The translations under genes and the position numbers were made by a program. Below are positions 25,683 through 33,805 of a stretch of DNA of 64,000 nucleotides, piece after piece (position 1 is the first letter of the stretch; each line of letters starts with the position of its first letter). The stretch lies in assembly GCA_020636505.1 (NCBI GenBank), contig JACJXR010000003.1:1-64000 (forward strand), read 5' to 3'. The notes under the pieces are model-generated. The model was not told where the DNA came from. It ran no database searches and worked only from the letters and a program-made list of their open reading frames with translations. The stretch is from Chitinophagales bacterium (GTDB lineage: Bacteria > Bacteroidota > Bacteroidia > Chitinophagales > Chitinophagaceae).

Positions 25683-26207
25683 TTATAATGTAGCTAAAGC
25701 CGAAGGTAGTTGCATGGCTCTCCTCCATGCTGATAGTTGCCCCAAGTGCATGGATTCGTGACTGATGCACATGAATACCAATAAGTCCATAATGGTAGGC
25801 ATATACTTTGAAAATCGCCATTTTATTGGTTCTTGATATTTGCTTTCGGGTAATGTTGTTATGAACTCTTTCAGCTTATTGTGTTGGTGTTCCAGTTCAT
25901 TCATCAGTTCCATTTTGCTTGGATATTTGTTCGTGTCTTTATTGGGTAGAGTAGGGTCACCGGGACCTTTTCGTAGAAACAACTCGTTCCAACCTTCAGG
26001 TATTATATATTCACCACCGAGGTCTTCTATCATCATAGCACTACCTGTAACAAGATGGCCCAATGTAAATGCAGGGTGATTGACCAAACCCGCAGCAGGA
26101 ATTACGGTCATTTGCTCTTCCGTCAAATCAGCAACCAAGCTTCGTGCAAATTCAAGATTGAAGTCGTATTGATGGATAATATATCGTAGTGTATCATGGT
26201 TTTCCAT
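25683..26207 (-). CDS. DinB-family protein
   Basis: A 174-residue four-helix-bundle protein of the DinB/YfiT superfamily, whose members bind a metal through three histidines. Candidate ligands are in HPAFTLGHLVTGSAMM (about residues 43-58) and HESMHLGQLSAWRRA near the C terminus, the usual closing motif. Related proteins act as thiol-dependent S-transferases or damage-inducible proteins of unknown function. It is convergent with the gliding_CTERM pair and separated by a strong terminator. Confidence 0.86.
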   Translation of the reverse strand: MENHDTLRYIIHQYDFNLEFARSLVADLTEEQMTVIPAAGLVNHPAFTLGHLVTGSAMMIEDLGGEYIIPEGWNELFLRKGPGDPTLPNKDTNKYPSKMELMNELEHQHNKLKEFITTLPESKYQEPIKWRFSKYMPTIMDLLVFMCISHESMHLGQLSAWRRAMQLPSALATL

Positions 26208-26316
26208 ACTCTAAAATACATCCTTCATTTCTTAACAAGAAAATCGGCTTGTTTTTGGGTGTTTGTCGTATTTGATTGTTAGTCAATTAGTTGGGTTGCA
26301 TGTTTTGTTAATTGGC

Positions 26317-26390
26317 GGTTAACAGGTTGCAAATTCGTGGTTAACAGAAGCTGTTTTTTTGACTAAAGGGGTGCCTTACCCCCATCTTTG
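26317..26390 (+). promoter_or_regulatory. Promoter and candidate operator of the 26459 secreted-protein gene
   Basis: GGTTAACAG occurs at 26317-26325 and 26339-26347, 22 bp apart (two helical turns). A -33 TTTG follows at 26358-26361, then a 21-base spacer and CATCTTTG at 26383-26390 as the -7 box. An inverted repeat GGGGT-GCCTT-ACCCC (26368-26382) fills most of the spacer. The leader (26391-26458) is A/C-rich and apparently unstructured, fitting efficient translation. Nothing else is seen in the 26208-26458 gap. Confidence 0.6.
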
Positions 26391-26458
26391 TATCAACAAA
26401 CGAACAAACAACTAAAACAAACATTAACTGAAACAACTAACAAACTAAAACAGCAATT

Positions 26459-27022
26459 ATGAAAAAGATCACATTATTCGCAGCTATTCTTACTTGTATC
26501 GGTTTCACAGCAAACGCTCAAAACCAAGCAGACCAAACAAGTTCAGCTTCTCAAACAACCAACCTTGTTCTTAGCAACGCAATCGAGATCACTTTCACAG
26601 GTAACGGTTCTGCTACAGGTGCTGACGTAAACATCCCATTCACCACAGTTAACGATTACGCTAACGGTGTTGAGTCTGATGCTCAAGAATTGAAAGTACG
26701 TTCAAACAAGAATTTCTCAGTAGCTGTTAAGGCTAACGCTACCAACTTCTCATACACAGGTAATACTTCACCTGCTCCAACAATGCCTGTAAGCGGCGTT
26801 TTGGGAATCAAAGTAACTGCAAACGGTACAGGTGGTTCTATCGCCAATCCGTTCTCTAACAGTGCATATGCTACTTTGAGCAGCTCTGACCAAGATTTGA
26901 TCACTACTGCCGATCGTGGTGGTAACCAAACTTTCAGTGTGAAGTACAAAGCAACTCCGGGTTTTGCATACCCTGCAGGTACTTACAGTGTAGATGTTGT
27001 TTACACTGCCACTCAAGAATAA
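26459..27022 (+). CDS. Secreted beta-rich protein, probably abundant
   Basis: A 187-residue protein with a clear signal peptide (MKKITLFAAILTCIGFTANAQ). The mature part is rich in Thr, Ser, Asn, Ala and Gly and has no Cys: alternating strands such as LVLSNAIEITFTG, ELKVRSNKNFSVAVKANA and FSVKYKATPGFAYPAGTYSVDVVYTATQ, which ends the protein. That looks like an immunoglobulin-like or pilin/fimbria-like sandwich. I do not recognise a named family. Codon use is biased toward a few codons (AAC, GGT, GCT) compared with neighbours, suggesting high expression. It has its own promoter and a strong terminator, so it is a single-gene unit. Confidence 0.72.
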   Translation: MKKITLFAAILTCIGFTANAQNQADQTSSASQTTNLVLSNAIEITFTGNGSATGADVNIPFTTVNDYANGVESDAQELKVRSNKNFSVAVKANATNFSYTGNTSPAPTMPVSGVLGIKVTANGTGGSIANPFSNSAYATLSSSDQDLITTADRGGNQTFSVKYKATPGFAYPAGTYSVDVVYTATQE

Positions 27023-27049
27023 GATATTGTCTCTCTCGGTTTAAATAAC

Positions 27050-27079
27050 AAAAGAGCAGCCCCGTAAGGCTGCTCTTTT
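27050..27079. terminator. Bidirectional terminator between the 26459 gene and nadE
   Basis: A 12-bp stem (27050-27061 with 27068-27079, loop CCGTAA) starts with A4 and ends with a T run, giving a U-tract on either strand. It lies between convergent genes. Confidence 0.9.
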
Positions 27080-27096
27080 TATTATTATGATTTCTA

Positions 27097-28779
27097 CTAA
27101 GAAAGGTATTTACCGACTATCGGTACTCTGCGACCAACTCCGAATGCTTTTGGAGATACTCTGATGATAGGGCAGAATTGATTGCGTTTGTATTCGTTTA
27201 TATTCACAAGTCTTAAAATTCGCCTTACCAATGCTTCGTCAAAACCCATGGCAATGATATCTTTGGGGCCTTGTCTTCTTTCTATGTATTGATAAAGTAT
27301 TGGGTCAAGCACGTTGTACTCCGGTAGACTGTCGCTATCCTTTTGATCGTGCCTCAACTCCGCTGATGGTGCTTTGTCTATGATATGTACAGGTATTACT
27401 TCTTCATTTCTATTGATGTATTTGGCCAATGCGTATACCTGCATTTTGTATACATCTCCCAGTACTCCGAGACCACCGGCCATATCTCCGTATAATGTGC
27501 CATATCCTGTGGAAAGCTCGCTTTTGTTGGAGGTGTTCAAGAGTATGTAACCAAACTTGTTGGCCATTGCCATTACCAGTGTACCGCGTATTCTTGACTG
27601 AAGATTCTCTTCGGCAACATTGAAAGGAAGGTCTTTGAATACAGGTTCCAAGCTGTTGTCGAATGCTTGGTATATACTTTCGATGGCTATTGTTTCGTAT
27701 GGATTGTTCAGGTTCTTTGAGAGCTGTTCCGCATCGGAAACGGAATGACCCGTTGAAAATTGAGATGGCATCAATAATGCCGTCACATTTTCGGGACCTA
27801 ATGCATAGCAAGCCAATGCAAGTGTTACAGCACTGTCTATACCACCGGAAGAGGCTACAATGGCTTTTTTGAAACCCATCTTATTGAAGTAGTCTCTTAT
27901 GCCCATTACCAAAGCGTCGTACACTTCGTGTATATCCAACCAACTGTCGAAGTCTTTAGGCATTGGGTCGGCATAAGGTATGTTCTTAGCAGGCCTGATA
28001 ACAGGTTGTTTGAAGGTGTTGTTTTCATTCAACTCCACAAAGGACAATGCTTCTCTGAAGTATGGTAACTCTGCCACAAGGTTCTGTTCCGCATCCATAA
28101 CCACAGAGCCGCCGTCGAATACTATTTCCGTTTGTGAGCCAACAGCATTGCAGTATATCAATGGAATGCCGTATTTATCAACGTTACGTTTTACGATACC
28201 CAATCGCTCTTCGGCTTGCGCATAGTCGAAAGGAGAAGCACTAATGTTGATGATAAGGTCAGGTGATCGCTCAATGAGTATATCCATCGGACAAACTCTG
28301 TACAATGGATTGTCGCCAAGGTTCCAAATATCTTCACATATTGTTATCGCCAACTTTTTGCCCTTGAACTCCAACAGTTCGTGTTCGGTAGCCGGCTCGA
28401 AGTAACGATACTCGTCAAATATATCGTAGTTGGGTAGGAGCGTTTTGTTGAATACTTGTTTGATTTCTCCGTCGTACAGAAAGTAAGCACTGTTGAAGAG
28501 GTCTTTACCTTCTACTTTAGGGTTTCTGCTTGGTCCGCCAACAATTACACCGATGCCTACAGCTTCTTTGGCAATTGCCTTTACAGATGCGATACTTTGC
28601 TCAATAAAATCGTTGAACTCCAAAAAGTCTCTTGGTGGATAGCCACATACGGCCAGCTCAGAAAATATAATGAGGTCTCCACAGTTAGCCTTGGCCTCCT
28701 TTACAGCGTCTATTATTTTGGCCGTATTATCTTCAAAGTTGCCTATATGATAGTTCTGTTGAGCAAGAAATATCTTCAT
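27097..28779 (-). CDS. nadE: Glutamine-dependent NAD+ synthetase
   Basis: A 560-residue enzyme amidating deamido-NAD with glutamine as nitrogen donor. The N-terminal nitrilase-like glutaminase domain has its triad at E41 (FSELAVCGYP), K112 (NKTLLPNYDIFDEYRYF) and C148 (ITICEDIWN). The C-terminal synthetase domain has the PP-loop SSGGIDSAVT (about residues 310-319) and the NKSELSTGYGTLYGDMAGG block. The two-domain length is typical. It is convergent with the 26459 gene. Confidence 0.96.
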   Translation of the reverse strand: MKIFLAQQNYHIGNFEDNTAKIIDAVKEAKANCGDLIIFSELAVCGYPPRDFLEFNDFIEQSIASVKAIAKEAVGIGVIVGGPSRNPKVEGKDLFNSAYFLYDGEIKQVFNKTLLPNYDIFDEYRYFEPATEHELLEFKGKKLAITICEDIWNLGDNPLYRVCPMDILIERSPDLIINISASPFDYAQAEERLGIVKRNVDKYGIPLIYCNAVGSQTEIVFDGGSVVMDAEQNLVAELPYFREALSFVELNENNTFKQPVIRPAKNIPYADPMPKDFDSWLDIHEVYDALVMGIRDYFNKMGFKKAIVASSGGIDSAVTLALACYALGPENVTALLMPSQFSTGHSVSDAEQLSKNLNNPYETIAIESIYQAFDNSLEPVFKDLPFNVAEENLQSRIRGTLVMAMANKFGYILLNTSNKSELSTGYGTLYGDMAGGLGVLGDVYKMQVYALAKYINRNEEVIPVHIIDKAPSAELRHDQKDSDSLPEYNVLDPILYQYIERRQGPKDIIAMGFDEALVRRILRLVNINEYKRNQFCPIIRVSPKAFGVGRRVPIVGKYLS

Positions 28780-28825
28780 GTGCGTAAAATTACACTTAAG
28801 TAACGAGTATCCATATCAAATAAAA

Positions 28826-28846
28826 AGCCTGCGATGGTCGCAGGCT
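28826..28846 (-). terminator. Terminator of the 28869 barrel gene
   Basis: A 9-bp stem (28826-28834 with 28838-28846, loop TGG) is followed on the minus strand by a T5 run (28825-28821 region), 23 bases past the stop codon of the barrel gene. Confidence 0.82.
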
Positions 28847-28868
28847 ATAAAGTATTGTTTTATGGGGA

Positions 28869-29702
28869 TTAGAAGAACATACCCACTTTCAGAGCCAAGT
28901 TGTTCAACCTGACGTTTCCGTCGGAGAAAGTTCCTTCGTAGTCCATTTTCAACTCTTTGGGGTTGGTAACATCCGGAGCAAAACCATTGTTGAAGAATAA
29001 GCCGATGTAAAAGCTCATTTTGTCTGTGGCTTGATACTCGATACCTCCACCAAGATTCATTTGAAAGAGTACAGGTGTAACACTCAGTCCGCCTCTCAAC
29101 TTCTCATTGTCGCCCGAAACATCTTTAACTATCAAGGCTCCTGATATTTGAGATTTGTACGACGTATCCGTATAGCTTACTTCATAGCTGCCCTTCTTGG
29201 ATATGTTGATGCCTGCTGTAACGCCCACATTACCGAATACTCTGATGCCTCCTGAAAGATTGTCGCTCATCAACTTCAATCCGAATGGTATTTCAAGGTA
29301 TTGCAGACGGTAATCGATATTGGCTTCGGTTACCGTACTTGGAGAGCCTGCAACGGTTGATACAGGGTTGGCATAAGTCGCGGTTATGTTTCCTCCTGAG
29401 GTAGTCAGTTGAATACCCGAGGCGATACCATAGTTCTCATCAAAGAAATGGTCGATCATCAATCCCCAAGAGAAGCCTATGTTGCTACCCGTATTGCTTA
29501 CATTATATAGCCCGTCGTTGCTTTTAGTGGCCGTTGGTTTCATCCAAGAGCTGTTGGGTGCTATGAAAAGCCCGAAACGAGTACTCTTGATGCCGCTTGG
29601 GCCCTCTTTGGTTTTGACAGGTACAGGCTCCCCATATGTGTATTGGGAAAAGGCGGAAAAGGTCGTGAAAGTTGTGAGTAAAAGAGCAAGTATTTTCTTC
29701 AT
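28869..29702 (-). CDS. Outer-membrane beta-barrel protein (PorT/SprT-like)
   Basis: A 277-residue protein with a signal peptide (residues 1-19, ending SAFSQ). Alternating amphipathic strands run throughout: FGLFIAPNSSWMKP, SWGLMIDHFFDENYGIASGIQLTTSGG, RLQYLEIPFGLKL and VFGNVGVTAGINI, and the C-terminal strand ends in Phe (LALKVGMFF). This fits the OMP_b-brl family to which the T9SS component PorT/SprT belongs, but the family is large and the specific assignment is uncertain. It is divergent from gldB. Confidence 0.75.
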   Translation of the reverse strand: MKKILALLLTTFTTFSAFSQYTYGEPVPVKTKEGPSGIKSTRFGLFIAPNSSWMKPTATKSNDGLYNVSNTGSNIGFSWGLMIDHFFDENYGIASGIQLTTSGGNITATYANPVSTVAGSPSTVTEANIDYRLQYLEIPFGLKLMSDNLSGGIRVFGNVGVTAGINISKKGSYEVSYTDTSYKSQISGALIVKDVSGDNEKLRGGLSVTPVLFQMNLGGGIEYQATDKMSFYIGLFFNNGFAPDVTNPKELKMDYEGTFSDGNVRLNNLALKVGMFF

Positions 29703-29759
29703 TTCTATATGTAATTATTAACCTATGAGATAATCCTTACGCAAATAAAACAGTAATGT

Positions 29760-29767
29760 TATTTTTG
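29760..29767 (+). promoter_or_regulatory. -7 box TATTTTTG before gldB
   Basis: TAnnTTTG match in the divergent gap, 47 bases before the gldB start. Confidence 0.45.
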
Positions 29768-29814
29768 CCCCATAAAAATACGCTCATTTGGCGGGATGTA
29801 AAGTTTTTTAGGGT

Positions 29815-30855
29815 ATGAAATACAGTTTTAAAGGGTACATTTTATTGACAATATTGCCATTAATGTTGATAAGTTGTGGTGAACAGGAAAAAGCACCCGA
29901 TGTTAGCAACATTGAGGTGGCCATGAGCAGTAGAAGGTTGGATAAGGATATGTATGAAATAGATACTAACAACATCGCTCAAGGGTTGATGAAGTTGGAG
30001 CAAAGATATCCCGAGTTCTTGCCGTTCTATTTGGATACATTGATGGGTTTTGGTGTTGAAGGCAACTATACAGAAGATAACAACGGCATACAAAAAGGAG
30101 TGAAAACCTTCCTTACACATAAGGATTACCGTGGTGTGTTTGATACGGTATTGGCACGCTATCCTGAAACCGGAGCGATAGAGGAGGAATTGAGAAAAGG
30201 GTTCAAATACTTGAAGTTCTATCTACCTGATTCAAAAGTGCCGGATATCATTTACTTCGTTTCGGGATTGAACAACTACGGAGCCATAACATATGGTAGC
30301 AATACTTTAGCGATAGGTTTGGATATGTTTTTGGGAGCGGATTATCCTTTCTACAAATCGGTGGCTATTCCTGAATATTTTTCTCGCCAATTGAACCAGA
30401 ATTATATTCCAGTTGCTGTATTCAGAACTTTGTATAGAGAAAAACACCCCTTCATTGTACAAGACAAGGTATTGTTGGATATGATGATACAAAGCGGAAA
30501 AGAAATGTACTTTGTTGATAAGGTGCTTCCTTTCGTACCTGAAGAAGTAAGGTTAGCCTATACAGCAGAGCAGTTGAAGTGGTGTAAGGAAAGCGAACCG
30601 ATGATATACGACTTCTTTATCAGACAAAATCTACTGTATGAGAACAAGTTGCAAAAGGTGGTGCGATATGTGATGGAAGGCCCAAGTGCCACAGGCATGC
30701 CGCTTGAAAGTCCAGGTAATATCGGTGCATGGCTCGGCTTACAGATCGTCAAGTCGTATATGAAGCAGCATCCTGAAATGTCGCTATCAGATTTGATGAA
30801 AGTAGAGGTGGACGCACAACAGTTTTTACATGAGTCTAAATACAAACCAAAATAA
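29815..30855 (+). CDS. gldB: Gliding motility lipoprotein GldB-like
   Basis: A 346-residue lipoprotein: the signal ends in LMLISC with the lipid-anchored Cys at residue 21. The body matches the GldB family as I recall it: LDKDMYEIDTNNIAQGLMKLEQRYPEFLPFYLDTLMGFG, GANYGS-type IGLDMFLG, and EYFSRQLNQNYIPVAVFRTLYREKHP. GldB is needed for gliding in Flavobacterium johnsoniae. It also occurs in non-gliding Bacteroidota, so motility is not proven. It leads a short run with the DUF3078 gene (13-base gap) and scpA. Confidence 0.86.
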   Translation: MKYSFKGYILLTILPLMLISCGEQEKAPDVSNIEVAMSSRRLDKDMYEIDTNNIAQGLMKLEQRYPEFLPFYLDTLMGFGVEGNYTEDNNGIQKGVKTFLTHKDYRGVFDTVLARYPETGAIEEELRKGFKYLKFYLPDSKVPDIIYFVSGLNNYGAITYGSNTLAIGLDMFLGADYPFYKSVAIPEYFSRQLNQNYIPVAVFRTLYREKHPFIVQDKVLLDMMIQSGKEMYFVDKVLPFVPEEVRLAYTAEQLKWCKESEPMIYDFFIRQNLLYENKLQKVVRYVMEGPSATGMPLESPGNIGAWLGLQIVKSYMKQHPEMSLSDLMKVEVDAQQFLHESKYKPK

Positions 30856-30868
30856 CAACAGCCGTATT

Positions 30869-31894
30869 ATGAAAAACGCATTATTGATCACATTGATGTT
30901 TGTCGCCCTGTCAGCGACGGCACAATTGAAAAGAACAGATACCTTAAGAACAGGTATAACCACCAAGAACAACGATACTGTTGCATGGGTGTATAATGGG
31001 AATTTGAATATAGGTATCAACCAAGGTTTTTTGCATAACTGGGCTGCAGGGGGTGAAATTGCTTCGGCAACCATCAACGGATTGTTCAACGGTAGCCTTA
31101 CGAGGTTGTACCATAGGCAGGTTTGGAGCAACAACTTGGATTTGACGTATAGCTTGTTCTATGCTTATTCCAACAGCTTCATTCCTCGTAAGATGGATGA
31201 TAGGATCGACTTTACATCCAAGTATGGTTACAGATTGGATACAGCAGCTGATTTTTACTTGACTGCTTTGTTCAACTTCAAGTCACAGTTTACTAAGGGT
31301 TATGATTATGAGTCACAGATTTGGGACACGTTCTCCACTTCCAACTTCCTTTCACCTGCATACTTCATACTCGGTCCGGGTATTGAATACAGAAAAGGAA
31401 CTGCTTTGACCCTCTTCTTGTCGCCTGCTGCAGCAAGGTTGACCACGGCCAGCTTGTATTATACAAGCCGCAGTCCCGAAGGTGCATTCGGTGTTGAGAA
31501 CGGAAAAACCACTCGTTGGGAATTGGGTGCTTACTTCTCCGGAAGGTATACGGTAAACATCACGGAGAATTTGACATACCGCACAAGACTTGATCTTTAC
31601 TCCAACTATTTGGCGAAGGAGTATTTGGACAGTGCGGGCAATGTAGTGAAAGAAAACAACCCCGGCAACATAGATATATTGTTCGATAACTTGTTTACTT
31701 GGAAAATGTCCAAATACTTTTCAGTAGCATTGGGTGCAACATTCATTTACGATAACGACCTGCCGTACGACAAGTTCGAAGTGGACCCTACAACAGGTAA
31801 AGAAGTGTTGAAAGACGAACCGGGGACTTCACTTGGTTGGTGGCAGATCAAGCAGATATTTACCATCGGCTTCCAATATAAATTCAACAATTAG
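30869..31894 (+). CDS. DUF3078 family secreted protein
   Basis: A 341-residue exported protein. ATG 30869 is chosen because it begins the signal peptide MKNALLITLMFVALSATAQ and does not overlap gldB. The mature part has many beta strands ending in aromatic residues (WVYNGNLNIGINQGFLHNWAAGGE, WSNNLDLTYSLFYAYS, FFSGRYTVNI-like) and closes with IFTIGFQYKFNN, as in an outer-membrane barrel. The NQ-LHNWAAGGE block is the one I associate with DUF3078. Function is unknown. Confidence 0.82.
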   Translation: MKNALLITLMFVALSATAQLKRTDTLRTGITTKNNDTVAWVYNGNLNIGINQGFLHNWAAGGEIASATINGLFNGSLTRLYHRQVWSNNLDLTYSLFYAYSNSFIPRKMDDRIDFTSKYGYRLDTAADFYLTALFNFKSQFTKGYDYESQIWDTFSTSNFLSPAYFILGPGIEYRKGTALTLFLSPAAARLTTASLYYTSRSPEGAFGVENGKTTRWELGAYFSGRYTVNITENLTYRTRLDLYSNYLAKEYLDSAGNVVKENNPGNIDILFDNLFTWKMSKYFSVALGATFIYDNDLPYDKFEVDPTTGKEVLKDEPGTSLGWWQIKQIFTIGFQYKFNN

Positions 31895-31936
31895 TGGCTG
31901 AAAAGGCTATATTTACTGTTTAGTGCGATTGTATAG

Positions 31937-32764
31937 ATGTCAGAAACGTATCAAATAAAACTTCCCCAATTCGAGGGGCCGTTCGACCTGCTTCTGTTCT
32001 TTATTGAGCGGGACGAGTTGGATATTTACAATATCCCAATTCATACCATAACCAAAGACTTTCTTGAGTACATACACAAAATGGAGGCTTTGAACATTGA
32101 GTTGGCGAGCGAATTCATTCTTTTCATCTCCACGCTTATGCGTATCAAAGCCAAGATGCTGTTGCCGCGCAAAGAATTGGATGAAGAGGGCAATGAGATC
32201 GACCCGAGACAGGAGTTGGTAGATAAGATATTGGAGTATAAGCGCTACAAAGAAGCATCAGAGCAGATGATACTGTTAGAAGCTGAGCGTTTGTTGGTAC
32301 AAAAGCGTGGTAACATCAAAAGAGAGCTGGACGAACTTGGTGAAGAGTATTCCGAGGGAACGGAAATACAGACCATCACCATGTACAAGTTGATGCAGTC
32401 TTTTGAGAAGGTGATGAAGCGCTACAAGGAGCGCACGGATAAGCCTACTCACGTTGTTGTCAAGTATAAATATTCGTTGGATACCCAAAAGGTGTTCTTG
32501 GTGGACTACATGAAAGAAAACAAGCGTGTGGCGTTTGAAAGTGTCTTTTCTCAGTGTGAGAATAGGATACATGCCATCTTTACATTCTTGGCGATGTTGG
32601 AATTGGTTCAGCAGAGATATCTTGGTTTGTTGATAGGTTCAGGCAGAAACAACTTCATAGTTGAGTGGAACCCTGAGGCTCCGGATGAAAGCCCGCTTAA
32701 TTTCAGTGACGAAAACGAAGAAAAGCCTGAAAACAACGATGAAAGCGAAGATTTGGCACAATAA
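31937..32764 (+). CDS. scpA: Segregation and condensation protein A
   Basis: A 275-residue kleisin that bridges SMC heads in the SMC-ScpAB condensin. The N-terminal signature is complete: YQIKLPQFEGPFDLLLFFIERDELDIYNIPI, followed by the ASEFILFISTLMRIKAKMLLPR helix block. The C-terminal winged-helix part carries FLAMLELVQQRYLGLL. The last 35 residues are very acidic. scpB is not in the window. Confidence 0.94.
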   Translation: MSETYQIKLPQFEGPFDLLLFFIERDELDIYNIPIHTITKDFLEYIHKMEALNIELASEFILFISTLMRIKAKMLLPRKELDEEGNEIDPRQELVDKILEYKRYKEASEQMILLEAERLLVQKRGNIKRELDELGEEYSEGTEIQTITMYKLMQSFEKVMKRYKERTDKPTHVVVKYKYSLDTQKVFLVDYMKENKRVAFESVFSQCENRIHAIFTFLAMLELVQQRYLGLLIGSGRNNFIVEWNPEAPDESPLNFSDENEEKPENNDESEDLAQ

Positions 32765-32818
32765 TTGATTTATAAATAGCATCAGGTTGCTATAGAATGG
32801 TTCTCGATTAGTAAAACG

Positions 32819-33715
32819 CTATTTGGGAACCATTTGTTTTTTTACCCCCATGATGCTGATGCTCGATTCCATTTTTGCAGGAGTCAATTTACCGGTAATA
32901 TCTATCTCACCTGCAAGCTCTTGTTTGATGCGCGCCGTCACCACCATTCCGCTTTTTATATCCACATCGTAAAATCCGCTTAGCGTACCTCTCATATCTA
33001 TATTGGAGCCACCTGCTTGCTCGGCATGAGCAGAACTTAGTTTGCCTTGCAACTCTATATGAGCGATGTTCTTTTTGACAGAAGCCAATTGATAAGCACA
33101 ACGCACTTTCACATTGGCAAAGCCGATGGATGTTTCGAATGTGTTTTGCCAATTGTCTCCAACCATCACATCCAAGTTGGGATAAAAGCAAAATGTGTTG
33201 ACCAATATCTTTCTGATGGAGCTATCCTTTACTTTAAAAGCATTTAGACTGCTCTGATTAACGGCTGTGATTGGTTCCGAATATAATATGTCTCCATTTG
33301 GAGATAAAGACATTTTAAAGTTTTGTCCGATTAACCTGCGCAAGTCTTCATACATAGGGTCGGCACCGTCGTCCGTTTCGGAATCGAATTCAAGCGCATA
33401 GAGCTGATTGCCGGTGCTCATGCTTATTTTATCGTAGGAAACGGTGATGTCTCTTTTTTTATCGGAAGAATCCAGGAGCATATAACCGGCGGTCAAGGTC
33501 ATGTTTTGCTCCATAGTCACGGTGTTTTCCGCGTCTATTTGTTGCTCAACGAAAATATTGTTCTGTATGGTGTATTGGTAAGCACTGTCTGTAGATAGGT
33601 TGAACCTGATGGGAACGGGTTTGTTCGATTGTTTCGGTATCAACTCCTCATCGCAGCTTTGAAAAGATATTGCTGCAATGATAAAAGCGATAAGTGTGTA
33701 AAAACGAGTTGTCAT
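32819..33715 (-). CDS. DUF6263-like lipoprotein
   Basis: A 298-residue lipoprotein. ATG 33715-33713 is chosen because it begins the signal (MTTRFYTLIAFIIAAISFQSC), with the lipobox Cys at residue 21. The mature part has KPVPIRFNLSTDSAYQYTIQ, a PMYEDLRRLIGQNFKMSLSPNGDI block and a late YDVDIKSGMVVTARIKQELAGEI segment. This arrangement is seen in Bacteroidota DUF6263 proteins (assignment from memory). Function is unknown. It is divergent from tsaD and has a -7 box close to its start. Confidence 0.75.
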   Translation of the reverse strand: MTTRFYTLIAFIIAAISFQSCDEELIPKQSNKPVPIRFNLSTDSAYQYTIQNNIFVEQQIDAENTVTMEQNMTLTAGYMLLDSSDKKRDITVSYDKISMSTGNQLYALEFDSETDDGADPMYEDLRRLIGQNFKMSLSPNGDILYSEPITAVNQSSLNAFKVKDSSIRKILVNTFCFYPNLDVMVGDNWQNTFETSIGFANVKVRCAYQLASVKKNIAHIELQGKLSSAHAEQAGGSNIDMRGTLSGFYDVDIKSGMVVTARIKQELAGEIDITGKLTPAKMESSISIMGVKKQMVPK

Positions 33716-33727
33716 AAGTGCCGTCAA

Positions 33728-33735
33728 CAAATATA
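33728..33735 (-). promoter_or_regulatory. -7 box TATATTTG before the DUF6263 lipoprotein gene
   Basis: On the minus strand TATATTTG (33735-33728) ends 12 bases before the start codon at 33715, another very short leader. Confidence 0.5.
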
Positions 33736-33786
33736 TAAATCAATGACTGAATTTTCTTTGATGATGTTCCATTGGTTTGTTCGGGT

Positions 33787-33794
33787 TAACTTTG
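33787..33794 (+). promoter_or_regulatory. -7 box TAACTTTG before tsaD
   Basis: A perfect TAnnTTTG box ends 11 bases before the tsaD start at 33806. No convincing -33 element at normal spacing. Confidence 0.55.
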
Positions 33795-33805
33795 CCGTTC
33801 AGTAT

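Noticed and set aside
32776..32834. Terminator between scpA and the convergent DUF6263 gene
   Set aside because: Two small stems (6 bp at 32776-32793; 8 bp at 32796-32803/32827-32834 with a 23-base loop) exist, but there is no U tract and the second runs into coding sequence.
33629..33805. N-terminal extension of tsaD in frame
   Set aside because: It covers the divergent promoter region and the 5' end of the opposite-strand lipoprotein gene, and encodes no conserved TsaD sequence.
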